DNA of 8,455 nt from Candidatus Bathyarchaeota archaeon (GCA_030593155.1 JAUVHT010000029.1:1-8455); one strand, 5' to 3'. Positions 1-6,315 are shown, numbered from the stretch's first letter. A program made the numbers and translations. The notes: generated by a model not told the origin, from the letters alone.

Positions 1-18
1 CCACCCTTTTTTTCGGAT

Positions 19-186
19 TCACAAAGGTCTCCCAAGTTTTTCTACCAAGAACAGGTAAAATACAGCGACCATACAATTCCCCATCAAGTACGCTGACCCC
101 ACCGTCTGAAACCAGAACCCAACGGAAACCGACATCTAAAAGATCAAAGACCCAAAAATCGAAGCGCCTCTGATCCAACGCGTCAC
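19..186 (-). pseudogene. Possible small membrane protein, interrupted by TAG
   Basis: A minus-strand frame opens with GTG (184-186), reads 16 codons, meets an in-frame TAG (136-138), and resumes at once with ATG (133-135) for 38 more codons to TGA (19-21). The part after the TAG is strongly hydrophobic, with a likely membrane helix over GSAYLMGNCMVAVFYLFLVE and a basic end (EKLGRP). The part before it (RWIRGASIFGSLIF) is also hydrophobic, so both halves could belong to one membrane protein. It lies 36 bases after the pilin-like gene, in the same frame, but a TGA separates them. I do not recognise a family. A competing minus-strand frame over the same bases is also open and runs off the left edge (it includes residues DGGVSVLDGELYGR), so the coding frame is not certain. 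The 38-codon downstream piece alone could be a real small gene. Confidence 0.3.
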
Positions 187-222
187 AAGATACCCCGCTA
201 AACCATCGAAAAAGGGTCAAAA

Positions 223-696
223 CTAGGCGAGCATTATATTCTTCTCTAACTTTAACCCGTCCAAGCTCAGGATCTGAATCTTCACCATATTCCCCGAAAT
301 CAAGAACCCGAACTTCGCCCCAATCCAGATGGTCACCTTCGCCTCTTCTCCCATCGGGATCTCGCCCTTCTTCATCAGATCCGTAGTGATGGTGCTGACG
401 GTGGAACTCGGACCATCAGCGCCATACACGGACACCTCCATGTTACTGACATAGACGTTTGTCAACACGACAGGGGCATCGCCAGAATTATTCAGGAAGA
501 TTACGATCTCCCAATTCCTGTGAGGGTCCACGGTGCTAGTATAATTCAAGATATCGACCGATTCCTCCAAGTTGGAAAGCTCGCTGGTCTTCCCCACCCA
601 CATGAAAGCGGTGACCAAGGCGAAGGAGCAGGATATTATGAAGATGATTACAGGTGCTGAAAACGGGCTTACCTTCCTTGGCGCTTTCTCGCTCAC
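223..696 (-). CDS. Pilin-like secreted or surface protein
   Basis: The protein has 157 residues. A short basic start (residues 1-9, including APRKV) is followed by Ser-Pro and one long hydrophobic helix (about 12-34). The rest is soluble and rich in beta-forming residues, with Asn-Ser and Val-Thr stretches. This layout, basic segment then V-S-P then helix, resembles archaeal type IV pilin or archaellin precursors processed by a PibD/FlaK-type peptidase; the name rests on layout, not on a clear family match. It would act at the membrane or be assembled outside the cell. The start is GTG, preceded by a Shine-Dalgarno GGGAGAG about 3 bases upstream; the stop is TAG, followed two codons later by an in-frame TGA. 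No assembly ATPase or peptidase gene is nearby, so it is an orphan here. A generic membrane-anchored extracellular protein is the main alternative. Confidence 0.8.
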   Translation of the reverse strand: MSEKAPRKVSPFSAPVIIFIISCSFALVTAFMWVGKTSELSNLEESVDILNYTSTVDPHRNWEIVIFLNNSGDAPVVLTNVYVSNMEVSVYGADGPSSTVSTITTDLMKKGEIPMGEEAKVTIWIGAKFGFLISGNMVKIQILSLDGLKLEKNIMLA

Positions 697-776
697 AGCT
701 CTCCCTTCATTCGGGATTAATTAACATACCTTCGGAACCATCTTTAATAGAATTATGAACGACTGTATATTCTCAA

Positions 777-790
777 GCATATATAAAAAA
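777..790 (-). promoter_or_regulatory. Candidate TATA box for the pilin-like gene
   Basis: On the minus strand this reads TTTTTTATATATGC, a good archaeal TATA box. A start site about 25 bases downstream would give a leader of roughly 60 bases before the GTG at 696. A weaker TATA-like site (TATTAAAG, near 743-750) would give a shorter leader and is an alternative. Confidence 0.4.
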
Positions 791-860
791 GACTGGAGAA
801 CACGGGTTCTTTCTCTTGTTAAATACTTAGAATCCATGTTTTCGACGTTTAAAGTTTAAA

Positions 861-871
861 TAAAAAAAATA
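861..871 (-). terminator. Oligo-T terminator after the aldo/keto reductase
   Basis: The minus strand reads ATATTTTTTTTA starting 8 bases after the TAA stop of the reductase gene. A run of eight T without a hairpin is a typical archaeal transcription end. Confidence 0.5.
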
Positions 872-878
872 TGGTGAA

Positions 879-1949
879 TTAACCCCGCCTCGCCTCGAGC
901 AGCCTGGAAAGGGACGCCGCCCTCTCCGGGAGAAGCTGCCTGATGGGCAGATGATACGGGCACCTGCCCTCGCACTCCCCACACTCGATGCAAGACCCCG
1001 CCTTCTCAACGGCCTCCGCGATCCTCACATCCGTCCCTGGCCTCCAGCCCATCCTCTTCAGGAACTGGCTCTCGGCGCGGAGGACGAAGGTGATGGGGAC
1101 CTCCTGGGGACAGGGCTGACAATAGTTGCAGGCCCGGCAGAACCTGCTCCCGAGCTCGACCCTATCCCTCTCGATGAGCTCCAGCTCCCCCTCCGAGATG
1201 GTGTGCGCATCGGATGCTACGCCCAAGTTCTCCTCCACCTCGTCCACAGTCATCATGCCCGGGATGGCGATATCCACGTGCTCCCTGCTGAGCACGAACT
1301 TCAAGGCAGTGTTCGCGTTGGAGAAAGCGCCGCCTCCGAAGGGCTTCATGATTATCGTGCCCACGTTCATCTCATGGCAGAGGGGCAGTAGCTCCTCCTC
1401 CGGCTTCAGGGTGAGGTAGTTGTAGGGGATCATTATCGTCTCGAAGATGTCCTCTTTAACAATGTCTGCCAAAACTGCCGGATCATGGCTCGTGATCCCG
1501 AGATGCCTAATCCTCCCCTCTTCCTGGGCTTTGTAGAGGGCCTCGAGGGCACCCCCAGGAGCCTTGATCCTCTCCCACGCATCCATAGAAGAGACGTTAT
1601 GCAGCTGGTAGACGTCGATCCAGTCGGTCCTCAGGTTCCTCAGGCTTGTCTCCAGCTCCTCCTCCATCTCCTCCCCCGTACGACGGCCAGACTTCGTCGC
1701 GAGGATGACCTCCTCCCGGACGTCCTTGAGGGCCTTTCCGATCCTCTCCTCGCTGACAGTGTACCCCCGTGCCGTGTCATAGTAGTTGATGCCGAGCTCG
1801 TGACATCTGCGGACAACCCCGATGGCCTCCTCCTCGGTGACTCTCTGGATGGGTATGCCCCCAAACCCCAGGATCTTGACTTTTAATCCTGTTCTACCCA
1901 AGATGGTCTCTCTTAACACCAATTCATTCGATTCATGCACGCGCCACAT
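879..1949 (-). CDS. Aldo/keto reductase with C-terminal 4Fe-4S domain
   Basis: The protein has 356 residues in two parts. Residues about 15-265 are an aldo/keto reductase TIM barrel: it begins LGRTGLKV..LGFGG, and the catalytic tetrad is visible as Asp58, Tyr63, Lys86 and His117 (YYDTARGY, LATKS, YQLHN). The C-terminal part carries two cysteine sets, C271-C274-C277-C280-P and C320-C323-C326-C330-P, expected to hold two [4Fe-4S] clusters. This is the arrangement of the COG1453 'predicted oxidoreductase of the aldo/keto reductase family' with a ferredoxin-like tail, common in anaerobic archaea and bacteria. It is a cytoplasmic redox enzyme of unknown substrate; the clusters suggest electron exchange with ferredoxin besides, or instead of, NAD(P)H. 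The ATG start has no clear Shine-Dalgarno, so leaderless translation or a start at TTG/GTG codons 10-11 is possible. It begins 58 bases after the end of the broken DsrE gene and ends in oligo-T. Confidence 0.96.
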   Translation of the reverse strand: MWRVHESNELVLRETILGRTGLKVKILGFGGIPIQRVTEEEAIGVVRRCHELGINYYDTARGYTVSEERIGKALKDVREEVILATKSGRRTGEEMEEELETSLRNLRTDWIDVYQLHNVSSMDAWERIKAPGGALEALYKAQEEGRIRHLGITSHDPAVLADIVKEDIFETIMIPYNYLTLKPEEELLPLCHEMNVGTIIMKPFGGGAFSNANTALKFVLSREHVDIAIPGMMTVDEVEENLGVASDAHTISEGELELIERDRVELGSRFCRACNYCQPCPQEVPITFVLRAESQFLKRMGWRPGTDVRIAEAVEKAGSCIECGECEGRCPYHLPIRQLLPERAASLSRLLEARRG

Positions 1950-2007
1950 TAATATCTAACGCCAAGAAACGTTTTCAGCATGAAAATTAGTAGCTCGCCC
2001 TAGACTC

Positions 2008-2371
2008 TTAGAATGTAATTATCGTGTAGCCCTGGCTGACGTGCTCTTCGGCATAGATGGAGGCGTGGACGAGTTTGATTCCGATTTTTCTACATACTCC
2101 TCAATGCCGAAGGCCCCTGCGATGGATACGCAAGCTGCCACCTCTACACCTGCTTCAAACAGGGCCTGGATCCTCTGCTTGTACTCATCGTGGAAGGGCA
2201 TGTTCGGGTTCACGGTGCCTACCACCATGATGAAGAGGAGCATTTTGACCTCGTCGAGCAGCCTCTTCCCATACGGGTTGATATACTTATTCAGGGCAAG
2301 GCGAAGACCCTATCTCCATTGTATGGATCTTTCGATCCCGTATGTATGACCGCAAGTAGCTTTCAGCTCAT
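2008..2371 (-). pseudogene. DsrE-family sulfur-relay-like protein, frameshifted
   Basis: Reading three frames in turn rebuilds a near-complete DsrE/DsrF-like protein of about 121 residues. Frame one starts ATG (2369-2371), has TGA as codon 3 (2363-2365), then gives KLLAVIHTGSKDPYNGDRVF. One base is missing near 2293-2302, after which frame two gives LALNKYINPYGKRLLDEVK and then FEAGVEVAACVSIAGAFGIEEYVEK. A second base is missing in the T5 run at 2085-2089 (A5 on the coding strand, where A6 restores frame), after which frame three gives IGIKLVHASIY and the end QGYTIITF before TAA (2008-2010). The HTG start, the GVEV.AC centre with its cysteine, and the GY.I.TF end are hallmarks of the family, which acts in sulfur-transfer or redox chemistry. 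Only the central piece (2019-2243) is open from a start codon. Three lesions argue for a dead gene, though the homopolymer one could be a sequencing error. Confidence 0.85.
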
Positions 2372-2420
2372 GACACTGCACGCGACGATCCTCTTCCTAA
2401 GAGCATAATGCTGATGGTCC

Positions 2421-2437
2421 TTGTTTCAAGGAAACAA
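2421..2437. repeat. Short perfect inverted repeat
   Basis: TTGTTTC and GAAACAA flank a 3-base spacer, giving a 7-base-pair stem. It sits about 50 bases upstream of the broken DsrE gene and could be an operator or a chance palindrome. The surrounding 2372-2536 shows nothing else I can support. Confidence 0.3.
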
Positions 2438-2536
2438 TGTATCGGAATCGGATTATGGACGAAAAATCTCGGTGATCAAGTGCTCGTGATGTCAATATAT
2501 TCAGAGACAGTGAGGCTTCCCGCGTCCGTGAGGGGT

Positions 2537-2653
2537 CTATATCACGGAGAAGGTGAAGTTGCTCAATATCTCTAGGAACAGCTTGGTGAGGAAATCCATC
2601 GTCAGGTAGACGGATGCCGCAGATAGCAGGTATCCCACGACTCTTTTCTTCAT
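2537..2653 (-). CDS. Small single-helix membrane protein, 38 aa
   Basis: The ATG is preceded by GGGTGA with a 5-base spacer, a strong archaeal Shine-Dalgarno match and the main reason to believe this gene. The 38 residues start MKKRVVGYLLSAASVYL, continue with hydrophobic and aromatic residues including LTKLFLEIL, and end at TAG. A positive N-terminus followed by one long hydrophobic stretch fits a small membrane protein with its N-terminus inside. A TATA-like site lies about 45 bases upstream. No family is recognised and no function can be assigned. It sits alone between the DsrE pseudogene and the TAG-interrupted membrane protein, all on the same strand. If the TAG were read through, the frame would run only 13 more codons to TGA. 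Confidence 0.5.
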   Translation of the reverse strand: MKKRVVGYLLSAASVYLTMDFLTKLFLEILSNFTFSVI

Positions 2654-2692
2654 CTTTTTCACCCGTTATATTAGCTATTACGCCATGAAAAA

Positions 2693-2703
2693 CAGATATA
2701 AGG
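2693..2703 (-). promoter_or_regulatory. Candidate TATA box for the 38-aa membrane protein
   Basis: The minus strand reads CCTTATATCTG, centred about 45 bases upstream of the ATG at 2653. A start site 25 bases downstream would leave a leader of about 20 bases that includes the GGGTGA ribosome binding site. Confidence 0.35.
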
Positions 2704-2925
2704 CTTCTCTAACGAAAACAGTAAGGGTTTTCCTCCTCATGGCGAATACAGGTCTTTTTTCCCATTCTTCGCATATGATTCCAAAAAAGGGAAAAACAAG
2801 GTAGGCAATACATGTTAAAAGACCATAAATTGATCTGTGCTCCATCAGTTATTTTAAACAAGAATGAACTATCAGAGAGGCGGAACACTCCCATTTTAGA
2901 TCGAAGACGCTGACTCTGATCATCG

Positions 2926-3045
2926 ATGTGGAGCTAGCTGACAGATCTTGAAGAAGTAGACACGATTGGCTTGATCAGCTGGGACGGGGATGAGGAGCCA
3001 GCATATGAAGTGTGGCTGTCTTTGCCTGGGGTAATAGAAAAATGA
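2926..3045 (+). pseudogene. Weak reading-frame remnant with TAG at codon 4
   Basis: ATG (2926-2928) is followed by TGG, AGC, an in-frame TAG (2935-2937), and then 35 open codons to TGA (3043-3045). The open part looks protein-like, with an acidic start (TDLEEVDTIGL) followed by SWDGDEEPAYEVWLSLPG. No ribosome binding site, promoter or family is seen. It ends 2 bases before the end of the membrane-protein frame on the other strand. It may be the tail of a decayed gene or chance. Confidence 0.2.
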
Positions 3046-3047
3046 GG

Positions 3048-3584
3048 TTATGGTTGATTTACAAGCGTCGGTTCGGCTTTCTGAGGTTCAGCCTCCTGAA
3101 ATAGTTGCCCTGCAATAGCATAAATTTTTCTTGGCACCCTTTTAGAGCTGAATCCTGTGAGGAATGACAGTGCAAAGATGGCCCAGTTGCTTCGTAGAGC
3201 CATAATCTCTTCAAGAACCAACAGTCCACCGACTACCATGGCGTATGTGGCGATACCTAGAAGGCTGCCGTGGATCGGTCCGAACACGTGCCATATAGAC
3301 CAGATGGGATCAAATTCGTTCTCTCTGTAGTACCTGAATATGTTCCAGAAGCAGTATGAGATACCTCCGAGCCCTCCCGCTGCTATAGCGTATAATACCT
3401 GTTTAAACGTGGAAGATACTGGGTCCTCCTAGCTCCAAACGATTATGGAGAAGATATCGGATCCTCTCATTGCACAATAGCACAAGAAGCAAAAAATGAC
3501 ATATATTGTGCTTAGATAGATGCATAACCCCTAAACCAGCTATTTAATTTTATTATCCTCATTCTGCGATGGGAATTTAGACAT
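3048..3584 (-). pseudogene. Membrane protein frame with three in-frame TAG codons
   Basis: From ATG (3582-3584) to TAA (3048-3050) the frame has 178 codons, interrupted only by TAG at codons 15 (3540-3542), 18 (3531-3533) and 52 (3429-3431), with no TGA or TAA inside. The start has upstream TATA boxes and an AGGAAG 5 bases before the ATG. Read through, the layout is sensible: a hydrophilic N-terminus (MSKFPSQNEDNKIK), a first helix around IYLSTIYVIFCFLCYCAM, a second starting VLYAIAAGGLGGISYCFW, a polar loop (RYYRENEFDPIW), a third over GPIHGSLLGIATYAMVVGGLL, then ALSFLTGFSSKRV and a polar tail. The GGLGG...W...P..G...GGLL...FL.GFS pattern resembles a widespread family of small uncharacterised membrane proteins; that match is from memory. 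A standard caller would report only the last 79 codons from GTG 3285-3287, which would start inside the third helix region. Either a pseudogene or a TAG-recoded gene. Confidence 0.65.
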
Positions 3585-3612
3585 TTTTTCTTCCTGAAGA
3601 ACACTTAACGAA

Positions 3613-3636
3613 CATATATTTAGATTCATATAAACA
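3613..3636 (-). promoter_or_regulatory. TATA boxes ahead of the TAG-interrupted gene
   Basis: The minus strand carries TTTATATG (3627-3634) and CTAAATATATG (3613-3623) in a very A+T-rich segment, about 47 and 34 bases upstream of the ATG at 3584. The first would place a start site near 3605 and a leader of about 20 bases holding the AGGAAG site. A perfect inverted repeat, ATATATT-ATA-AATATAT (3636-3652), overlaps the upstream edge and could bind a regulator. Confidence 0.5.
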
Positions 3637-3713
3637 TATATTATAAATATATTCTCAGTTAGATTCGTTTTTTTATGATATTGTATGCAGATATAATGAA
3701 TAAAACGAGGGCG

Positions 3714-5096
3714 TCATTCTACCCAAGGTTTCAGTGATTGGGGTGAGACTTCATCAACGGTCCATCCGAGGTAATGATTCTCAGGTATCCTTTTCCAAAT
3801 CTCCTCTGTTGATTTTTGGACCTCTTTCACCAGTTTCCCCTCATCTATGGTGAGAAGTCTACCCTTGTCGACAATGATCTCTCCGTTCACGATCACAGCC
3901 TGGACGTCGCTCCTCTGCGCACAGTTGACGAGATTCCTAATCGGGTCTCGGACCGGGACCGTGTTCAGGCTCTCCATGCTGATGATGGCGATGTCTGCGA
4001 GGGCTCCGGGGGCTATGCGCCCCAGGTCGCTTCGACCTATCCCCCTAGCCCCGCCCAGGGTGGCGCTGTTGAATATCTCCCTAGAGGAGCCGGAGTGGCA
4101 GTCCCAGTCGGCCAGCTTGGAGACATAGGAGGCCATGCGAATCTCGTTGAGCATGTCCTGAGGGGCGGTGTCGGTTCCGATGCTAACATTCACCCCCGCA
4201 GCAAGGTATCTTGAATGGGAGTGCATCTTGTTCCCCCTCTTCACGAAGACCACCGGATCATGGGAGACCGTCGCTCCTGACTCAGCCAGCAGCTGGAGGT
4301 CTCCCCCATTCACCGGCGGATAGGCTACCAGCGGATGTCCGGAGACCGCCCACCCGTGGCCTATGATGAGATCGGGCCCCAGCAAGCCGGTGTCGCGGAG
4401 GAACTCGATGGGCGTCCTCCTGTACATCCTAAGCATGTTCTGGAACTCGACGACCCACTGGCCCGCATGAATGGACATAGGAACCCTGAGCTCATCCGCC
4501 TTCGCCCTGACCGCTCTCTGGAGTTCGGCGCTGTTGGTGTCCACCTTGTCGGGGTATAGGGCCGGCATCAGCCTCCCGTCGAGGGCGCCTGAGTACTTCT
4601 TCACGAACCTTTCGGCTTCGTCAAGCCTTTTCAGTCCCTCCTCCGGCTCCAGCCATCTGGTCTGGATGTTGGCGCCTTGGGAACGATCCCAGACGCCATC
4701 GTATATCGTCGGGCCTTCGCATGCCCGGATCCCGAGTTCTCCTATGATCTTGATGGTTTTCTCGGCTCCCAGGCTGTCGATCATCCCGATCTCCACGAGG
4801 GTCGTGTTTCCGCTCCGCAGGCACTCCGCTATGCTGTATTTGGCGAAGGTCTCGCGGTCCTCAGAGTTCATGCTCAGACTGAGAGCCGTTAGATTCTCGC
4901 CCAGGCTGCTCATATAGAAGTGCCGGGCCCCGACGTCCTCCAGGAAGCTCTTGTCCTTGGGGGAGCTGGATGCGTGGATGTGGGTGTTGATGAGCCCGGG
5001 CATTACGAGGCTCCGGCCCGCGTCTATCCATCGTTCCACCCGCCCCGAATAGGACATCCCCACGTATTTGATCCTTTTTCCTTCGATTATGACCAC
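3714..5096 (-). CDS. Atz/Trz-type amidohydrolase (deaminase/chlorohydrolase-like)
   Basis: From the first standard start, GTG at 5094-5096, the protein has 460 residues. It is a metal-dependent amidohydrolase: H39-I-H41 after PGLINT, H210 (SIHAGQ), H247 (IGHGWA) and D309 (GTDTAPQD) give the mononuclear metal site, and a C-terminal beta segment (LGRIAPGALADIAI) completes the composite domain. The family includes cytosine, guanine and triazine deaminases or hydrolases; the substrate cannot be read from sequence. Gln213 occupies the +3 position after H210 where many members have a catalytic Glu. The GTG start is probably not the true N-terminus: the frame upstream stays open and encodes family-like residues (GIRGRFVVGFDGREHRIL) back to a ribosome binding site at 5172-5177, but has no ATG, GTG or TTG there. 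The likely true start is ATT 5169-5171, CTG 5166-5168 or TTA 5160-5162. Stop TGA. It lies downstream of the TatD gene on the same strand. Confidence 0.93.
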   Translation of the reverse strand: MVIIEGKRIKYVGMSYSGRVERWIDAGRSLVMPGLINTHIHASSSPKDKSFLEDVGARHFYMSSLGENLTALSLSMNSEDRETFAKYSIAECLRSGNTTLVEIGMIDSLGAEKTIKIIGELGIRACEGPTIYDGVWDRSQGANIQTRWLEPEEGLKRLDEAERFVKKYSGALDGRLMPALYPDKVDTNSAELQRAVRAKADELRVPMSIHAGQWVVEFQNMLRMYRRTPIEFLRDTGLLGPDLIIGHGWAVSGHPLVAYPPVNGGDLQLLAESGATVSHDPVVFVKRGNKMHSHSRYLAAGVNVSIGTDTAPQDMLNEIRMASYVSKLADWDCHSGSSREIFNSATLGGARGIGRSDLGRIAPGALADIAIISMESLNTVPVRDPIRNLVNCAQRSDVQAVIVNGEIIVDKGRLLTIDEGKLVKEVQKSTEEIWKRIPENHYLGWTVDEVSPQSLKPWVE

Positions 5097-5171
5097 GCCG
5101 TCGTGGAGGATTCTATGCTCCCTGCCGTCGAATCCTACGACGAATCTACCTCTGATGCCTAATGACAGAAT

Positions 5172-5213
5172 CTCACCTGGTTGTAGGTCTGGCGTTAGGA
5201 GGATATTATTTTT
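5172..5213 (-). promoter_or_regulatory. Promoter and Shine-Dalgarno of the amidohydrolase
   Basis: On the minus strand an AAAAATAATAT box (5203-5213) is followed about 25-30 bases later by AGGTGAG (5172-5178), a good archaeal ribosome binding site. Their spacing places translation start just downstream, near 5160-5171, well before the first standard start at 5096. The conserved protein sequence also begins there, so this site decides where the gene should start even though the codon found is not ATG, GTG or TTG. Confidence 0.5.
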
Positions 5214-5220
5214 GGGCTGG

Positions 5221-5226
5221 AAAAAA
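5221..5226 (-). terminator. Oligo-T after the TatD-like gene
   Basis: The minus strand reads CCCCCTTTTTTCC beginning about 9 bases after the TatD stop. The T6 run could end the TatD transcript, consistent with the separate promoter seen for the amidohydrolase just downstream. Confidence 0.35.
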
Positions 5227-5240
5227 GGGGGAAAGGCTTG

Positions 5241-6008
5241 TCATAGTCTTATGAGTCTCTTCAGGTTGTCCGTGGCAGCCTTGCCTGCCTGCTCTGTGGT
5301 GATGCCTTTCAGCTCGGCGATCTTCTCGGCCACGACGATGACTCCAATCGGGTCTCCTGAATCTGTTTCTGTGAGGAGCCATTCGAGGGGGGTCTGGCGG
5401 ATGGCCTCCATTAGGTCCTCGTTTCCCGCCTCTATGGACCTCTTCCCTATTGAGAGGTAGACCCCCATCTCTACGCACCTTCTGGCATACTCGGGATCCT
5501 TGCTGAATCCGTGGATAGCGGCGCCGACCTCGATGATTTCCTCTTCGTCAAGTATGTCCAGGACCTCCTCTCCGGGGGTCCTGTCGTGCACGAGCACTGG
5601 CAGCCCAAGCTCCTTCGCAAGCCCGATCTGCCCTCTCATAGCGGTCTTCTGGACCTCTGGGTCGACGTACTCCTCCGTGAAATCCCATTCTGGAGTCCTC
5701 CGCCCCACGTAGTCCAGCCCGATCTCGCTGATCGCGACAACCTCAGGGTCTTTCGCCAGTTCCCCAAGCAGTTTCAACGCAACATCGCTGTAGGTATCCG
5801 CTCTCCAGGGGTGTATGCCCACGCATCCCTTCACGATCCTGAACTTGCCAGCGGTCTTCACCGCCTCTTCCGATGACAGAACGTCTATTCCAGCCGTGAG
5901 CACGAGCTCGATGCCTGCTTTTTCAGCCTTCGAGACCGCTTCCTCGCCGATACTTCTCAGGTGACAGTGGCTCTCCGAATACATGTCTAAAGATGCTATC
6001 TCTCTCAT
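5241..6008 (-). CDS. TatD-family metal-dependent hydrolase
   Basis: The protein has 255 residues from ATG 6006-6008; a TTG directly before it is possible but less likely. Numbering below counts that TTG as residue 1. It is a TIM-barrel hydrolase of the TatD type: H15-C-H17-L near the start, GIHPW at 65-69, E96 in ISEIGLDY, H142 in VLVHDRTP, H167 in AIHGFS and D217 in TETDSG supply the expected metal ligands. The Asp that usually opens the D.H.H motif is Glu13 here, in SESHCHL. Relatives are DNA-repair or quality-control nucleases, but archaeal members of this shape are often annotated only as TatD-related hydrolases, so the substrate is open. Stop TGA. The amidohydrolase follows on the same strand after a gap containing an oligo-T run and a promoter, so the two may be separate transcripts. 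No clear ribosome binding site is seen. Confidence 0.93.
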   Translation of the reverse strand: MREIASLDMYSESHCHLRSIGEEAVSKAEKAGIELVLTAGIDVLSSEEAVKTAGKFRIVKGCVGIHPWRADTYSDVALKLLGELAKDPEVVAISEIGLDYVGRRTPEWDFTEEYVDPEVQKTAMRGQIGLAKELGLPVLVHDRTPGEEVLDILDEEEIIEVGAAIHGFSKDPEYARRCVEMGVYLSIGKRSIEAGNEDLMEAIRQTPLEWLLTETDSGDPIGVIVVAEKIAELKGITTEQAGKAATDNLKRLIRL

Positions 6009-6048
6009 CAATGAAAATGTTTACTATGGACCTAGGATAGAACTTGCC

Positions 6049-6165
6049 TCACACCTCTCTCTTTATCCGTTCCTTATATTCTGCCTTCTCCTGAAGCTCC
6101 TTCATCCTCTTCGATAATGGTTCAAGTCTACCGGGGTCGAAGGCGCGCGCACCCAGCCAATGCAA
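6049..6165 (-). pseudogene. C-terminal remnant of an unidentified gene
   Basis: A minus-strand frame ends at TGA (6049-6051), 40 bases before the TatD start. Its last 38 codons, from TTG 6163-6165, read like a real protein end: HWLGARAFDPGRLEPLSKRM and then a highly charged helix ending KERIKREV. The same frame stays open upstream to a TAA at 6340-6342 but has no ATG, GTG or TTG before this TTG, and the upstream residues look less convincing. No ribosome binding site is present. The simplest reading is a decayed gene that has lost its start, perhaps by frameshift. I do not recognise the family. Confidence 0.3.
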
Positions 6166-6273
6166 GGAAGGAACATGGAAAACAATACATCGAGGACTTA
6201 GCTTATGCTCTGGTCGAGTACACCTCCATCCAATAACCTTCTTTTCTGTCAGTTCCGGTCTGTATTTGCTAGG

Positions 6274-6283
6274 ATTTATATTT
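6274..6283 (+). promoter_or_regulatory. Candidate TATA box for the 43-aa membrane protein
   Basis: TTTATATTTA lies about 38 bases before the ATG at 6316. A start site near 6304 would give a short leader. A GAGGTG motif (6297-6302) is rather far from the ATG (13 bases), so its role as a ribosome binding site is doubtful. Confidence 0.4.
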
Positions 6284-6315
6284 ACGTGTGGATAGTGAGG
6301 TGTAGTTGAAGCCTC

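Noticed and set aside
951..1886. Plus-strand frames opposite the aldo/keto reductase
   Set aside because: They are shadows of a G+C-rich gene whose minus-strand product has a full catalytic tetrad and cysteine motifs.
2085..2089. Programmed frameshifting in the DsrE A-run
   Set aside because: A second frameshift and an early TGA occur in the same gene, so decay or sequence error explains it better than a designed slip site.
2019..2243. A 74-residue minus-strand frame as a gene of its own
   Set aside because: Its start lies inside the conserved DsrE core and its last 30 residues are out of frame with the family; it is the middle piece of the frameshifted gene at 2008-2371.
2709..2894. A 61-residue minus-strand frame
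   Set aside because: Composition is poor in coding character, with no ribosome binding site, promoter or recognisable motif; it is best treated as chance.
3048..3287. A 79-residue membrane protein starting at GTG 3287
   Set aside because: The same frame carries convincing protein sequence far upstream, to an ATG with promoter at 3584; the GTG falls in the middle of the protein and has no ribosome binding site.
3816..5460. Plus-strand frames opposite the amidohydrolase and TatD genes
   Set aside because: Low-complexity proline- or serine-rich shadows; the minus-strand products carry the complete metal-binding motifs.
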